Part shown: one piece after another, positions 48,410 through 57,432 of the stretch | Layout of the letters: every line of letters starts with the position of its first letter | Position numbering within the stretch: position 1 is the first letter of the stretch | Assembly (NCBI RefSeq): GCF_030156785.1 | Contig: NZ_JASGLW010000007.1 | Location: 42,048 to 106,047, forward strand | Length of the DNA: 64,000 nucleotides | Direction: 5' to 3' | From: Methanohalophilus sp. | Lineage (GTDB): Archaea > Halobacteriota > Methanosarcinia > Methanosarcinales > Methanosarcinaceae | Program-made: the position numbers and the translations under genes | The notes under the pieces: generated by a model | Seen by the model: the letters and a program-made list of their open reading frames with translations, nothing else | Told to the model about the DNA's origin: nothing | Database searches by the model: none

Positions 48410-49033
48410 TTATTCCTTCGAATAGTCTTTTGCCGTAGCGATCCGGCTCTTTCCTGCAAGGACCCTATCACCAATCTTACGAGTGATTTCAAAGTTATCG
48501 GGAACTTTGACATCCACTCTTGAACCAAAACGGATCATTCCAATTCTCTGACCCTGTATAACTTCATCACCCTCCTTTACATAAGAAACTATCCTTCTAA
48601 CAAGTGTTCCTGCAATCTGGGTGACAAAAATATCCCCCATCGCAGTCCTCATTAATATTTCAGTCCTTTCATTTCGCCAAGAATCCTTGGAAAATGCTGG
48701 CAAAAAGGTTCCGTTTTTATGTTCCACCGAAATAATCGTCCCGCTAAACGGAGCACGGTTAACATGGACATTATGAATATTCATGAAAATACAGATTGTA
48801 TCTCCTCTAATGTCTATTACTTTCCCATCTGCTGGTGATAACAGGCAGTTATTGCAAACCTTAATATCTCGAATCGGATCTCTGAAAAATATTATGAAAA
48901 AAACAGTGATTAAAGTGAAGAAAACCGCCAAGTAGAACAAAGCACTAAACTGAGTATAAAGATAAATGGCAAATAGGATCATTGCACAAAGTGCAGGACT
49001 TATAATCCAAGGATAGGAGCCTTTTGCAAGCAT
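48410..49033 (-). CDS. Archaetidylserine decarboxylase proenzyme
   Basis: A 207-residue phosphatidylserine decarboxylase-like protein of the short archaeal/bacterial type. Two N-terminal membrane segments are followed by SPADGKVIDI, MNIHNVHVNRAPFSG and the self-cleavage site MIRFGSRVDV, where Gly-Ser cleavage forms the pyruvoyl group. It converts archaetidylserine to archaetidylethanolamine. It starts directly after the artA stop and pssA starts just after it. Confidence 0.93.
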   Translation of the reverse strand: MLAKGSYPWIISPALCAMILFAIYLYTQFSALFYLAVFFTLITVFFIIFFRDPIRDIKVCNNCLLSPADGKVIDIRGDTICIFMNIHNVHVNRAPFSGTIISVEHKNGTFLPAFSKDSWRNERTEILMRTAMGDIFVTQIAGTLVRRIVSYVKEGDEVIQGQRIGMIRFGSRVDVKVPDNFEITRKIGDRVLAGKSRIATAKDYSKE

Positions 49034-49852
49034 TTATCTAATCCCTGAGAATTTTTCGGCGATATTTCTCATCCAGATTGTCACCAGTTCATATACGCCG
49101 TCTATCAAATCAAATAATTCCGGGAGAATCCTCAAAACAGCATATCCGATTACAAATAAAGCAATCATAGAGCCGAATTTTGCAATTACATGATGGGCAA
49201 TCTCAAAGCTTGAAGGACCAAACCACTGTTGCGTATAAGCTATGACGACAAATACATCCCTGAAAATATTCAGGACATAGATTACCGGAACAGATACCAT
49301 AAATGAGGATGCAACCCTTTTCATAGGCGCCTTCACAGATGTAATCAGACCAATGAACAAAGCAATACTCTCAATTGCAGTACATGCAAGAATAATTTCT
49401 ACGGAATAACCATTAAGTGATATAGTGTTCCATGTTGAATCAACCGGATAGCCAAGCATGTGAAGTACCTGGACTACATTGTCAGTTACTGTTGAAATGA
49501 TCCAGTAGTTTAGTGATTCCATTTGCAGGAATGGAAAATAAAAAAGTGATCCTATTGCCGCCACACCTGTCACCATTGAAGTTACATCGATAGATTCAAG
49601 GGCGAAATTACGCCTCCTGTACTCATCTGCCATCGTATATGCAAAGAAGAAACAGAAAATAGCAACCACTATTGTGAGAACTACATTGAAGTAATCATGG
49701 ATCTCAAGATAATGGAGGGGCTGATATGCCCAATGTATGCCAAAAAACACCCATCCAAGAGCACCAATCAGCTTTCTGAAAAAACGGGAGTTTGGTATGA
49801 TGGCAGAAAGAATCATCATTCCCAATGCAAGCCATAAAACGTATTCTATCAT
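49034..49852 (-). CDS. artA: Archaeosortase A
   Basis: A 272-residue protein with about eight membrane segments and the exosortase/archaeosortase catalytic residues: Cys in EIILACTAIESIALFIG, Arg in NIFRDVFVV and His in FEIAHHVIAKFG. Archaeosortases cut PGF-CTERM-type tails of S-layer and other surface proteins and attach a lipid. It is the first gene of an operon with psd and pssA; in Haloferax volcanii ArtA-dependent lipidation needs those enzymes. GGTGTTTCC precedes ATG 49852. Confidence 0.9.
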   Translation of the reverse strand: MIEYVLWLALGMMILSAIIPNSRFFRKLIGALGWVFFGIHWAYQPLHYLEIHDYFNVVLTIVVAIFCFFFAYTMADEYRRRNFALESIDVTSMVTGVAAIGSLFYFPFLQMESLNYWIISTVTDNVVQVLHMLGYPVDSTWNTISLNGYSVEIILACTAIESIALFIGLITSVKAPMKRVASSFMVSVPVIYVLNIFRDVFVVIAYTQQWFGPSSFEIAHHVIAKFGSMIALFVIGYAVLRILPELFDLIDGVYELVTIWMRNIAEKFSGIR

Positions 49853-49875
49853 TTTGGAAACACCTTAATAAGTAT

Positions 49876-49904
49876 CCATAAATATAATACCGATCATATA
49901 AAGG
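49876..49904 (+). promoter_or_regulatory. Candidate promoter of the Nudix-TFS-PCNA-primase operon
   Basis: In the 62-base gap between divergent artA and the Nudix gene, AAATATAATA at about 49880 is about 30 bases before ATG 49915, leaving little or no leader. AAGG at 49901-49904 is a weak binding site. A TATA-like CTTTATATG on the minus strand nearby may serve artA. Confidence 0.45.
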
Positions 49905-49914
49905 TTTTATCAAT

Positions 49915-50331
49915 ATGTAGCCAATAACACCAAAACTGGCAGTTGATGCCGTAATAATCTTAAACAGGAAACTCGTACTTATTAGAAGAAAAAACGAACC
50001 GTACAAAGGCGGATATGCACTCCCGGGAGGTTTTGTTGAACTTGGAGAAACCACTGAGGAAGCAATAAAAAGGGAAGCAAAAGAAGAAACAGGCATCTCT
50101 ATCAAAATAATTGATCTTGTTGGTATATATTCAGATCCTTCGAGGGATCCGAGGGGACATACTGTTTCAGTTGTATATCTTGCTACTGGAGAAGGTAAAC
50201 CCACTGCGGGTACTGATGCGCAAGATGTCTATTTGTTTTCCCTGGAGCATTTGCCCGAACTGGCCTTTGATCACGGGAAAATCATAAGAGATGCAGGAGA
50301 TAAGATTAATGGAATTCTGTCCAAAATGTAA
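49915..50331 (+). CDS. Nudix hydrolase with in-frame TAG as second codon
   Basis: The sequence reads ATG TAG, then an uninterrupted 136-codon frame starting PITPKLAVDAVIILNRKL with a perfect Nudix box (GGFVELGETTEEAIKREAKE, then ETGI) and SDPSRDPRGHTVSVVYL, typical of ADP-ribose or related nucleotide pyrophosphatases. There is no other usable start: no ATG, GTG or TTG occurs before the Nudix box. The gene is only expressed if TAG is decoded (pyrrolysine) or initiation is unusual. Its stop overlaps the TFS start region by 23 bases. Conventional gene finders would miss it. Confidence 0.82.
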
Positions 50332-50626
50332 GAGCATGATGTACCCAGGCGGTAAAGGGAAGATAAAATGCAGGAAATGTGGGTACACAAAAGAACAAGG
50401 AGCTGCCACTGAAGACATGGTGTCAAAAGCCAAGCAGGACGACAGAGAGGTTACAATTCTTGAAGATAATTTTGATCAGGGACTCCCAACCACTACAGCA
50501 AGGTGCCCTGAATGTGGGAATAATCTTGCTTACTGGTGGTTGCGCCAGCTGAGATCTGCTGATGAATCAGAAACCCGTTTTTTCAAATGTACAAAATGTG
50601 GAGCTACTTGGAGAGAATACGATTAA
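50309..50626 (+). CDS. Transcription factor S (TFS)
   Basis: A 105-residue RPB9/TFIIS-like zinc protein: N-terminal zinc ribbon MEFCPKCKSMMYPG ... CRKCGY and C-terminal ribbon ARCPECGNNLAYWW ... RSADESETRFFKCTKCG, with the Asp-Glu tip that stimulates RNA cleavage by stalled RNA polymerase. AGGAGAT lies eight bases before ATG 50309. It overlaps the Nudix gene end and precedes pcn by 69 bases. Confidence 0.93.
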   Translation: MEFCPKCKSMMYPGGKGKIKCRKCGYTKEQGAATEDMVSKAKQDDREVTILEDNFDQGLPTTTARCPECGNNLAYWWLRQLRSADESETRFFKCTKCGATWREYD

Positions 50627-50695
50627 CATTATGAAAACCTATATAAGCCCCTTAGCATAATCTAATTCAGCTAAACAATCAGGCGGAGCAACAAA

Positions 50696-51433
50696 ATGTT
50701 TGAGGCAACGATAGATGCAACTATTTTGAAGGATTCCATTGAATCACTTACTGTACTGGTAGATGAAGCCAGGATAAGGCTTTCTCCTGAAGGAATCGCC
50801 GCGAGGGCTGTTGATCCGGCAAACGTAGCAATGGTGAGCTTTGAACTTGAAGCAGATGCTTTTGAGGAGTTCACTGCTGAAGATGGGGAAATTGGACTGG
50901 ATCTTTCCAGACTGACAGATATTCTGGGTGTTGCGGAAAAATCAGACCAGATAAAAATGCAAATCAATGAAGAATCCCGCAAACTTGCAATCCAGATTGG
51001 TGGAATCTCCTATACACTCAGCCTTCTCGATCCTTCTACAATTCGTGCAGAACCACGAATACCACAACTGGAGTTGCCCACCGAGGTTGCGCTCAACGGT
51101 AAGGAACTTATGAAAGCCGTCAAAGCCGCCGAGAAAATCAGCGATCACATATCTCTCGGGATAGAGGGAGAGACTTTCTTCATGGAAGCTGAAGGTGACA
51201 CTGATCGCATGCGACAGGAAATGGGACGTAAGGAACTTATAAGCATCCGCCCGGGATCCACTCGTTCTTTGTTTTCACTTGACTATCTTTCCGATATTGT
51301 TAAACCCGCTTCCAAGGCAAGTGAAGTTACACTACAACTGGGAAACGACTTCCCTGTGAAAATCGGATTCTCAATCGCCGGCGGAAAGGGGAAGATTGAA
51401 TACCTGCTTGCTCCACGTATTGAATCCGACTAA
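50696..51433 (+). CDS. pcn: DNA polymerase sliding clamp (PCNA)
   Basis: A 245-residue PCNA. The opening FEATIDATILKDSIESLTVL, EARIRLSPEGIAARAVDPANVAMV and the C-terminal IEYLLAPRIESD are typical. The trimeric clamp tethers the replicative polymerases and repair enzymes. GGCGGAGCAACAA precedes ATG 50696. priL follows after four bases, so clamp and primase subunit are co-expressed. Confidence 0.96.
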   Translation: MFEATIDATILKDSIESLTVLVDEARIRLSPEGIAARAVDPANVAMVSFELEADAFEEFTAEDGEIGLDLSRLTDILGVAEKSDQIKMQINEESRKLAIQIGGISYTLSLLDPSTIRAEPRIPQLELPTEVALNGKELMKAVKAAEKISDHISLGIEGETFFMEAEGDTDRMRQEMGRKELISIRPGSTRSLFSLDYLSDIVKPASKASEVTLQLGNDFPVKIGFSIAGGKGKIEYLLAPRIESD

Positions 51434-51437
51434 AACT

Positions 51438-52511
51438 ATGAAAAAATCAGCCCTTGCACTCTACCCATTTGTACCCCAGGCAGCAACATATGTGCAGGAT
51501 ATGGGGTTTAGCCTTGATAGGTTAATTGAGTCAAGGGCTTTTGAAGCTGTACGGAAAAGAGGCCAGGAAAGAGTTATCCAATCAATCAACGGGAAAATTG
51601 AAAAACCCTCACTCACAAGCTCCGACGAAGGTAAAGTCCTGACCGAACTTCTTTCCTACCCTTTTGCGCGAATACTCGTATCCTGTTTTAATGATCCTTA
51701 TCTTACTCGAAAATACGCTCAGGCAGAAGCAGAAGCTGCTCATTCTACCCTCAAGAAAGAAGATAATAGCTTCCTCCGCGAATTTGGAGCTGAGTTTGAT
51801 ATTCATGCAGAGTTTGAGGATGAGGAAGCCAAAATGCATTTTACGGATTTCCTGAAATATTCCACTTCCCTGAAAGCCCTCGAATGGAAACTCATCAACC
51901 AGAGAATAAAACACGGAGAGGTATTTGTTCCCAGAGGAGGCTTTATTCGCTTATTGCAAGAAGCTGTGAAAAAACATATTCTGGGTTCTATGCCCCTCAA
52001 AGTCCCTGAAGAAATTTGCACAAACTGCACTTCACAGCTCACCGAGATTCGCAAAGTGTTGCAGGAGAAAAAAGGAGATTATGAAGGAAATGAATTTGGG
52101 GAAGTGAGCGTTGAACAGTTTCCCCCCTGCATCAAATATGCAATTGCAAATGTCCGTGGAGGGATCAACCTTGCCCATTCAATGCGTTTTGCAATGACGT
52201 CTTTTTTGCTGGCTGCCGGAATGAGTATTGATGAAATTATTGATCTGTTCAATGTTTCACCTGATTTTGACGAGGAAAAAACCAGATATCAGATTGAGCA
52301 TATTGCAGGTTCCTCGGGAGAACAGTATACACCTCCATCATGCAGTACGATGAAAACCTACGGGAACTGCCACGGTGCCGATGATCTCTGCAAGCGGATT
52401 AACCATCCTTTGAATTATTATCGTCGGAAGATGTGGTTTATGAAAGAGAGGAAGGGAAAACCCGGGAAAGAAAGGATGGAGAGGGATTCCAGTAAAAAAA
52501 AGACGGAATAA
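51438..52511 (+). CDS. priL: DNA primase large subunit
   Basis: A 357-residue PriL. The N-terminal ALYPFVPQAATYVQDMGFSL and the C-terminal Fe-S domain with FPPCIKYA, YTPPSCSTMKTYGNCHGADDLC are characteristic; the cysteines hold a [4Fe-4S] cluster. It supports primer synthesis by PriS, whose gene is not in the window. ATG 51438 is chosen; the frame to 51396 overlaps pcn. The very basic tail (KERMERDSSKKKTE) is unremarkable. Confidence 0.94.
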   Translation: MKKSALALYPFVPQAATYVQDMGFSLDRLIESRAFEAVRKRGQERVIQSINGKIEKPSLTSSDEGKVLTELLSYPFARILVSCFNDPYLTRKYAQAEAEAAHSTLKKEDNSFLREFGAEFDIHAEFEDEEAKMHFTDFLKYSTSLKALEWKLINQRIKHGEVFVPRGGFIRLLQEAVKKHILGSMPLKVPEEICTNCTSQLTEIRKVLQEKKGDYEGNEFGEVSVEQFPPCIKYAIANVRGGINLAHSMRFAMTSFLLAAGMSIDEIIDLFNVSPDFDEEKTRYQIEHIAGSSGEQYTPPSCSTMKTYGNCHGADDLCKRINHPLNYYRRKMWFMKERKGKPGKERMERDSSKKKTE

Positions 52512-52883
52512 TAATATTTTGGTTCTGTATAAATCCTCAATGTTCGAAAAACAATCGGATTTAAAAATATTGTCTTTGGGAATTAACCATGGTTATGTGG
52601 TATAAAAGCTTAGATTAATGCATTAATTGCCTAGGTGTAAGAGTTCAAGTCATAAAAAGAACGGTATAATTGGTGGGCTTACAACGCTATTTCAATGTTC
52701 AGGGGGATTTATGGCGGCCTTCTAATTAGTTTTTACAGACTAAATCTTATTATGAGACTTATGGGAATCAGCTTTCCGTCTCATGGATAAGGTACAAATA
52801 GCATGAATTGATTGAGATTAGCGGATATCATTGTAGTTAACCCGTAATACTTCTTTAATTTCAAAAACTGTAGATGTGATTAA
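52512..52883. other. 372-base intergenic region
   Basis: No coding frame or RNA gene is supported. The region is AT-rich with many stops in all frames. The last 70 bases should hold the promoter of the following NfnA-like gene, and GATGTGATTAA before ATG 52884 may serve as its binding site. Confidence 0.5.
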
Positions 52884-53738
52884 ATGCCTTACAGGATACT
52901 CGAGAAGCGTGAACTTGTTCCAAATACATATCTCATGAAAATTGAGGCACAGGATGTAGCAAAGGCTGCAAAAGCGGGACAATTTATTATCCTTCGCATA
53001 GATGAAAGAGGGGAACGCATTCCTCTTACAATTGCAGATTATGATCCAAATGAAGGACATGTCACTATTATTTTCCAGATAATGGGGAAAACCACAAAAC
53101 AGCTTTCGAAGATGTCCGAAGGAGATTCAATTGAGGACTTTGCAGGTCCTCTCGGGACTCCTTCAGATATTGAAAAACTGGGCACTGTAATTCTTGTTGG
53201 CGGTGGAGTAGGAATTGCTCCAATATATCCGCAGGCAAGAGCATACAGGGAAGCAGGTAACTATGTGATCTCAATCATTGGTGCCCGCAGCGCAGATCTG
53301 TTGATTCTCGAGGATGAAATGGCTGCCGTGAGTGATGAATTATATGTTGCAACCGATGATGGAAGCAAAGGTCACCATGGTTTTGTAACTGATATCGTAA
53401 AAGAAATTCTTGATAGCGGCAGAGACATTGCAAGAATTGTTGTTATAGGGCCACCTATTATGATGAAGGTTGCTGCAGGTGTTACCAAACCTTATGGTGT
53501 TGAAACTATTGTCAGCCTGAATCCGATAATGATTGACGGGACAGGAATGTGTGGTGGATGCCGTGTTTCCGTTGGTGGAGAAGCAAAGTTTGCATGCATT
53601 GATGGACCGGAATTTGACGCTTCAAAAGTTGATTTTGATCTTTTAATGAGTCGTTTGTCTCTTTACCATTCTGAAGAAAAGAAATCTGCCGAAGAGTATG
53701 AACACAGGTGTTGTGAGGGGGAATGCAAATGCCGGTAA
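52884..53738 (+). CDS. NfnA/sulfide dehydrogenase beta-like ferredoxin-NADP reductase subunit
   Basis: A 284-residue FAD/NAD(P)-binding protein. FAD domain first (about 1-95), NAD-binding GGGVGIAPIYPQARAYREAG, and a [2Fe-2S] site near the C-terminus (GTGMCGGCRVSVGG ... CIDGP). The end is Cys-rich (CCEGECKC). It matches the small subunit of NADH-dependent reduced ferredoxin:NADP oxidoreductase (NfnA) or SudB. The large subunit overlaps and follows. Confidence 0.88.
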   Translation: MPYRILEKRELVPNTYLMKIEAQDVAKAAKAGQFIILRIDERGERIPLTIADYDPNEGHVTIIFQIMGKTTKQLSKMSEGDSIEDFAGPLGTPSDIEKLGTVILVGGGVGIAPIYPQARAYREAGNYVISIIGARSADLLILEDEMAAVSDELYVATDDGSKGHHGFVTDIVKEILDSGRDIARIVVIGPPIMMKVAAGVTKPYGVETIVSLNPIMIDGTGMCGGCRVSVGGEAKFACIDGPEFDASKVDFDLLMSRLSLYHSEEKKSAEEYEHRCCEGECKCR

Positions 53739-55120
53739 GGCAAAAGATGGCCGAACAAAAGCCTGAAGAACGTATAAAGAACTTCAATGAAGTGGCTCTT
53801 GGTTACACTGCCAAGGAAGCGGCCATCGAGGCTAGCAGATGTCTCGAATGCAAAAAACCCAAATGTGTGGAGGGCTGTCCGGTCAACATTGATATTCCAG
53901 GATTCATATCACAAATTAAGGTTGGTAACCTTGATGAAGCTGTAAAAGTTCTCAAGGAATCCAATGCATTACCAGCAGTCTGCGGCCGTGTCTGTCCACA
54001 GGAAGAGCAGTGTGAGAAGCGTTGTGTACTTGGCAAGAAAAACCAACCTGTTGCAATCGGGCGCCTTGAGCGCTTCTGTGCAGACTATGAACGTGAGAAG
54101 GGAGTCCCCATCCCTAAAAAACCCACTCCCACTGGCAAGAAAGTTGCAGTTGTTGGATCAGGTCCTGCAGGATTAACTGCAGCTGCAGACCTTGCAAAAG
54201 CAGGCCATGCAGTAACAATTTTTGAGGCACTCCATGAAATCGGGGGTGTGCTTGTCTACGGTATTCCGGAATTCCGTCTTCCAAAAGTAATAGTAAAGGA
54301 AGAAGTGGAATACATCAAGCACCTTGGTGTTGACATTAAAGTTAATTACGTAATCGGAAGGATAAAGACCCTTGATTACCTCAGAAAAGAGTTTGATGCA
54401 GTCTTCATAGGAACTGGCGCTGGGCTCCCAAAATTTATGGGAATTGAAGGGGAGAACCTAAACGGTGTTTATTCCGCAAATGAATTTCTTACAAGAGTCA
54501 ATCTAATGAAAGCCTACAAGTTCCCTGAATATGATACTCCTATCAAAAAGGGACATCACGTAGTGGTAGTCGGCGGCGGAAATGTTGCTATGGATGCTGC
54601 ACGCTGTGCTCTGAGGCTTGGTGCAGATGAAGTTTCAATCGTTTATCGCAGAAGTGATGAAGAAATGCCTGCCCGCCGTGAAGAGATAGAGCACGCAAGA
54701 GAGGAAGGCATTGTATTCAGGCTCCTTACAAATCCTGTACGCATTCTTAGTGGTGACAACAATGAAGTAGTTGGAGTCGAATGCATAAAGATGGAACTCG
54801 GAGAACCTGATGATTCCGGCAGGAGGAGACCTGTTGCAATTAAAGGAAGTGAATTTGTCGTTGAAGCGGACATTGTTATAATAGCCATAGGCACATCTCC
54901 AAACCCGGTTATTTTCGCAGATTCAAAAGAGCTTGAAATAACTCCATGGGGTACTATCATAGTAGACGAAGAAACTATGATGACATCTGTGAATGGTGTG
55001 TGTGCAGGCGGTGACGCCGTAACCGGTGCTGCAACAGTAATAAGTGCAATGGGTGCCGGAAAAAAGGCTGCTGTAACGATTAACAAGTATATTACAGAGG
55101 GAAAATCCACAAAGGATTAA
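53729..55120 (+). CDS. NfnB / glutamate synthase small-chain-like NADPH oxidoreductase
   Basis: A 463-residue flavoprotein. The N-terminal cysteines (CLECKKPKCVEGCP, CGRVCPQEEQCEKRC) bind [4Fe-4S] clusters. FAD site VVGSGPAGLTAAADLAKAG and NADPH site VVVGGGNVAMDAARCAL follow. With the preceding gene it makes an NfnAB-type complex, which in other microbes bifurcates electrons between NADPH, NADH and ferredoxin; the direction here is unknown. GAGGGGG is seven bases before ATG 53729 and makes it preferable to ATG 53723. Confidence 0.9.
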   Translation: MPVRQKMAEQKPEERIKNFNEVALGYTAKEAAIEASRCLECKKPKCVEGCPVNIDIPGFISQIKVGNLDEAVKVLKESNALPAVCGRVCPQEEQCEKRCVLGKKNQPVAIGRLERFCADYEREKGVPIPKKPTPTGKKVAVVGSGPAGLTAAADLAKAGHAVTIFEALHEIGGVLVYGIPEFRLPKVIVKEEVEYIKHLGVDIKVNYVIGRIKTLDYLRKEFDAVFIGTGAGLPKFMGIEGENLNGVYSANEFLTRVNLMKAYKFPEYDTPIKKGHHVVVVGGGNVAMDAARCALRLGADEVSIVYRRSDEEMPARREEIEHAREEGIVFRLLTNPVRILSGDNNEVVGVECIKMELGEPDDSGRRRPVAIKGSEFVVEADIVIIAIGTSPNPVIFADSKELEITPWGTIIVDEETMMTSVNGVCAGGDAVTGAATVISAMGAGKKAAVTINKYITEGKSTKD

Positions 55121-55147
55121 ATCCCTTCTTTTCTTTATTGTATATTA

Positions 55148-57181
55148 ATGGTAAAACAACCAAAAAAGGGTTCATTTAACCTTGTTCCGTCATCTTCAAA
55201 GCCATCCAACTTTTCTCACAATCGAAAAATGCGAAGGACGCCATCCCATGTCAGGAAATCCGGCAAGCATTTTGGAAACATTATCTACTGGTGTAAGACC
55301 TGTAATCTTCCCCTAATAGGAAAAAAATGTAATTTATGCGGTGGTATTGGCCAAGACATTTCGCTTGGTAAGCCCGGAGATGTCCGATTTTGCTCCCCAT
55401 ATGAAAGGAATGTTCTGAGTAACTTACTGTTGCGTGACTATGCCTGTGATCCATTTGGAAAACGGATAATTCTTCTTAACAAGGTTCCAGGAGACGATCG
55501 CAACGATGAGATAATAGTGGATGGATATCGTGTTGGTTTTCTCTATTTTAATTTGCTTGCAAATGACTATGCATTCGAACCTACACCAGAAGGCGCATCG
55601 TTCCTATCAAAATATACTTCAAAAAGATCCGTGCATCTATATCCTACAAAGAAAAGGATTGGGGGAAAGAAACTTCAGCTAAGTGAGGTTCAGTCGTATT
55701 CCAATGATTTCCACAAAGACTCTCCTGTGATTTTATGCATGGGTTCAAAAGTGGGTGTGGGAATAGCACTTAAGAATCCCTGTGACTTCAAGTTTTCAAA
55801 ATCACCTGTCATAAAGGTCAAAGGTCTGGCCAAAATAGTGGAATTAAACCCTAAAGTCGCTTCGCTTGAAGATGTTATACGAGCCAATATCCCGTATCTG
55901 GAAAATATTGAAAACGAGGCAATCCGGGATATTCGTGATGTTGCAGGGAGGGGAAAATACAGTAAACTTCCTGTGTATGTTTCCTTTAGTGGTGGCAAGG
56001 ACAGTTTGGTTGCACTATCCCTTGCCATGCAAGCATTGCCCACGAAAAAACTGAGAGCATTTTTTGTTAACACAGGTCTTGAATTCCCGGAAACCATAGA
56101 ATTCGTACATGACTTCTGCACCCGGCACGGCATTTCTCTTACCGAGGAAAAAGCAGAGGATGCCTTCTGGGAAAATGTCGATCAATTCGGACCACCGGGA
56201 AAGGATTTTAGGTGGTGCTGCAAGGTATGTAAACTTGGGCCTGCTAATGCAGTGATGAAAAAATGCAGTCACAAGAATCAAACATGCCTGACAATCGACG
56301 GTAAAAGGCAATATGAATCATTTTCCCGTTCAAAGACAAAAGCCGCTGAAATGAATCCGTTTGTTCAGGGACAGCTCAATATTTTTCCATTGCGCAACTG
56401 GAGGGCTTTTGAAGTCTGGCTGTATATCTACTGGAAAAAACTTCCTTACAACCCTCTCTATGACATGGGATTTGAAAGGGTTGGATGTTATCTTTGTCCT
56501 TCTTCCCTTGCCAGTGAATTTAAAACGTTAAAGGAAACCCATCCTGATCTTTATTTCAGATGGTATAATTACCTTCAGGAATGGGCAAAATCAAAAGGGT
56601 TGTCTGAATCTTATGTAAAATATGGTCTTTGGAGGTGGAAAGAGCTTCCTGCAAAGATGCGGATTCTTGCAGAAAAAATGAATATTTCAACGTCCTTAAA
56701 AGAGGCTGGTGACGATTTCAACATAGACGTTGCTTCAGGCTATTCCCCATGCAAGAATGGGAGCTATTCCATGGAACTCACTGTGTCTGGAGTGTCGATA
56801 CATGAAGCAGCGTCTGTTTTGAAGGTTCTTGGTGAGGTTGTACTCGCTGAAGAGTTGGGAATTGCCTTGCTGAAAACAAAAGATGCAACTCTCAAATTCT
56901 TTAATTCTGGAAATGTGAAGATTACAGGGCGTTCAAAAAAATATGTTGAGAAACTGTACCACAGGGCATCGAAGCAGTTATTAAGAATTGCAAAATGTAC
57001 CGGATGCGGTGTTTGTATCCATGCCTGTTCGATAGATGCAATTGTAATCGGTGATGGAGGGAAAATTGAGATTCTTGATTCATGTACACATTGTGGCAAA
57101 TGTACAGATTCATGTGTTGTGATTCGCTATTCCAGACATCTTGCCCCGGATTCTAAAAAATGTAATCATCAACGGTGCTGA
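55148..57181 (+). CDS. PAPS reductase-like protein with zinc ribbon and C-terminal ferredoxin domain
   Basis: A 677-residue multi-domain protein. Order: zinc ribbon (WCKTCNLPLIGKKCNLCGG at about 48-66), a PUA-like region (about 190-235), PAPS reductase/PP-loop domain (YVSFSGGKDSLVALSLAM at about 277-294, with RWCCKVCKLGP and GCYLCPSS as possible further cysteines), and a C-terminal ferredoxin (CTGCGVCIHAC, CTHCGKCTDSC). It resembles a methanogen family whose function in sulfur or RNA chemistry is not settled. It lies 28 bases after the NfnB-like gene, which could supply electrons. Confidence 0.82.
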   Translation: MVKQPKKGSFNLVPSSSKPSNFSHNRKMRRTPSHVRKSGKHFGNIIYWCKTCNLPLIGKKCNLCGGIGQDISLGKPGDVRFCSPYERNVLSNLLLRDYACDPFGKRIILLNKVPGDDRNDEIIVDGYRVGFLYFNLLANDYAFEPTPEGASFLSKYTSKRSVHLYPTKKRIGGKKLQLSEVQSYSNDFHKDSPVILCMGSKVGVGIALKNPCDFKFSKSPVIKVKGLAKIVELNPKVASLEDVIRANIPYLENIENEAIRDIRDVAGRGKYSKLPVYVSFSGGKDSLVALSLAMQALPTKKLRAFFVNTGLEFPETIEFVHDFCTRHGISLTEEKAEDAFWENVDQFGPPGKDFRWCCKVCKLGPANAVMKKCSHKNQTCLTIDGKRQYESFSRSKTKAAEMNPFVQGQLNIFPLRNWRAFEVWLYIYWKKLPYNPLYDMGFERVGCYLCPSSLASEFKTLKETHPDLYFRWYNYLQEWAKSKGLSESYVKYGLWRWKELPAKMRILAEKMNISTSLKEAGDDFNIDVASGYSPCKNGSYSMELTVSGVSIHEAASVLKVLGEVVLAEELGIALLKTKDATLKFFNSGNVKITGRSKKYVEKLYHRASKQLLRIAKCTGCGVCIHACSIDAIVIGDGGKIEILDSCTHCGKCTDSCVVIRYSRHLAPDSKKCNHQRC

Positions 57182-57299
57182 CATTTTCAGTTTGAATTTC
57201 CATTTGAAATTGGGCTTTCATGCTGATGGGGATATAAGCAAACTACTGAAAAAAATAGATGAATCCACAATAATTGTAGAACATAGTAACAATTTTTAA

Positions 57300-57372
57300 T
57301 AGTCCCGGGCGGATTCGAACCACCGTCTTCGGCTCCAAAGGCCGAAAGGATTGACCACTACCCTACGGGACT
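57300..57372 (-). tRNA. tRNA-Gln (TTG)
   Basis: A 73-base cloverleaf with acceptor AGTCCCG/CGGGACT (A1-U72, typical of tRNA-Gln), anticodon loop CTTTGGA with anticodon TTG, T arm ending GGTTCGAATCC and discriminator A73. CCA is not encoded. It stands between the PAPS-reductase-like gene and the DRG GTPase gene. Confidence 0.94.
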
Positions 57373-57432
57373 GCGTTTAACTGGAACTGCATAATCCTAC
57401 TTATTTTTATCGTCCAGTCGGATATTTGCGGT

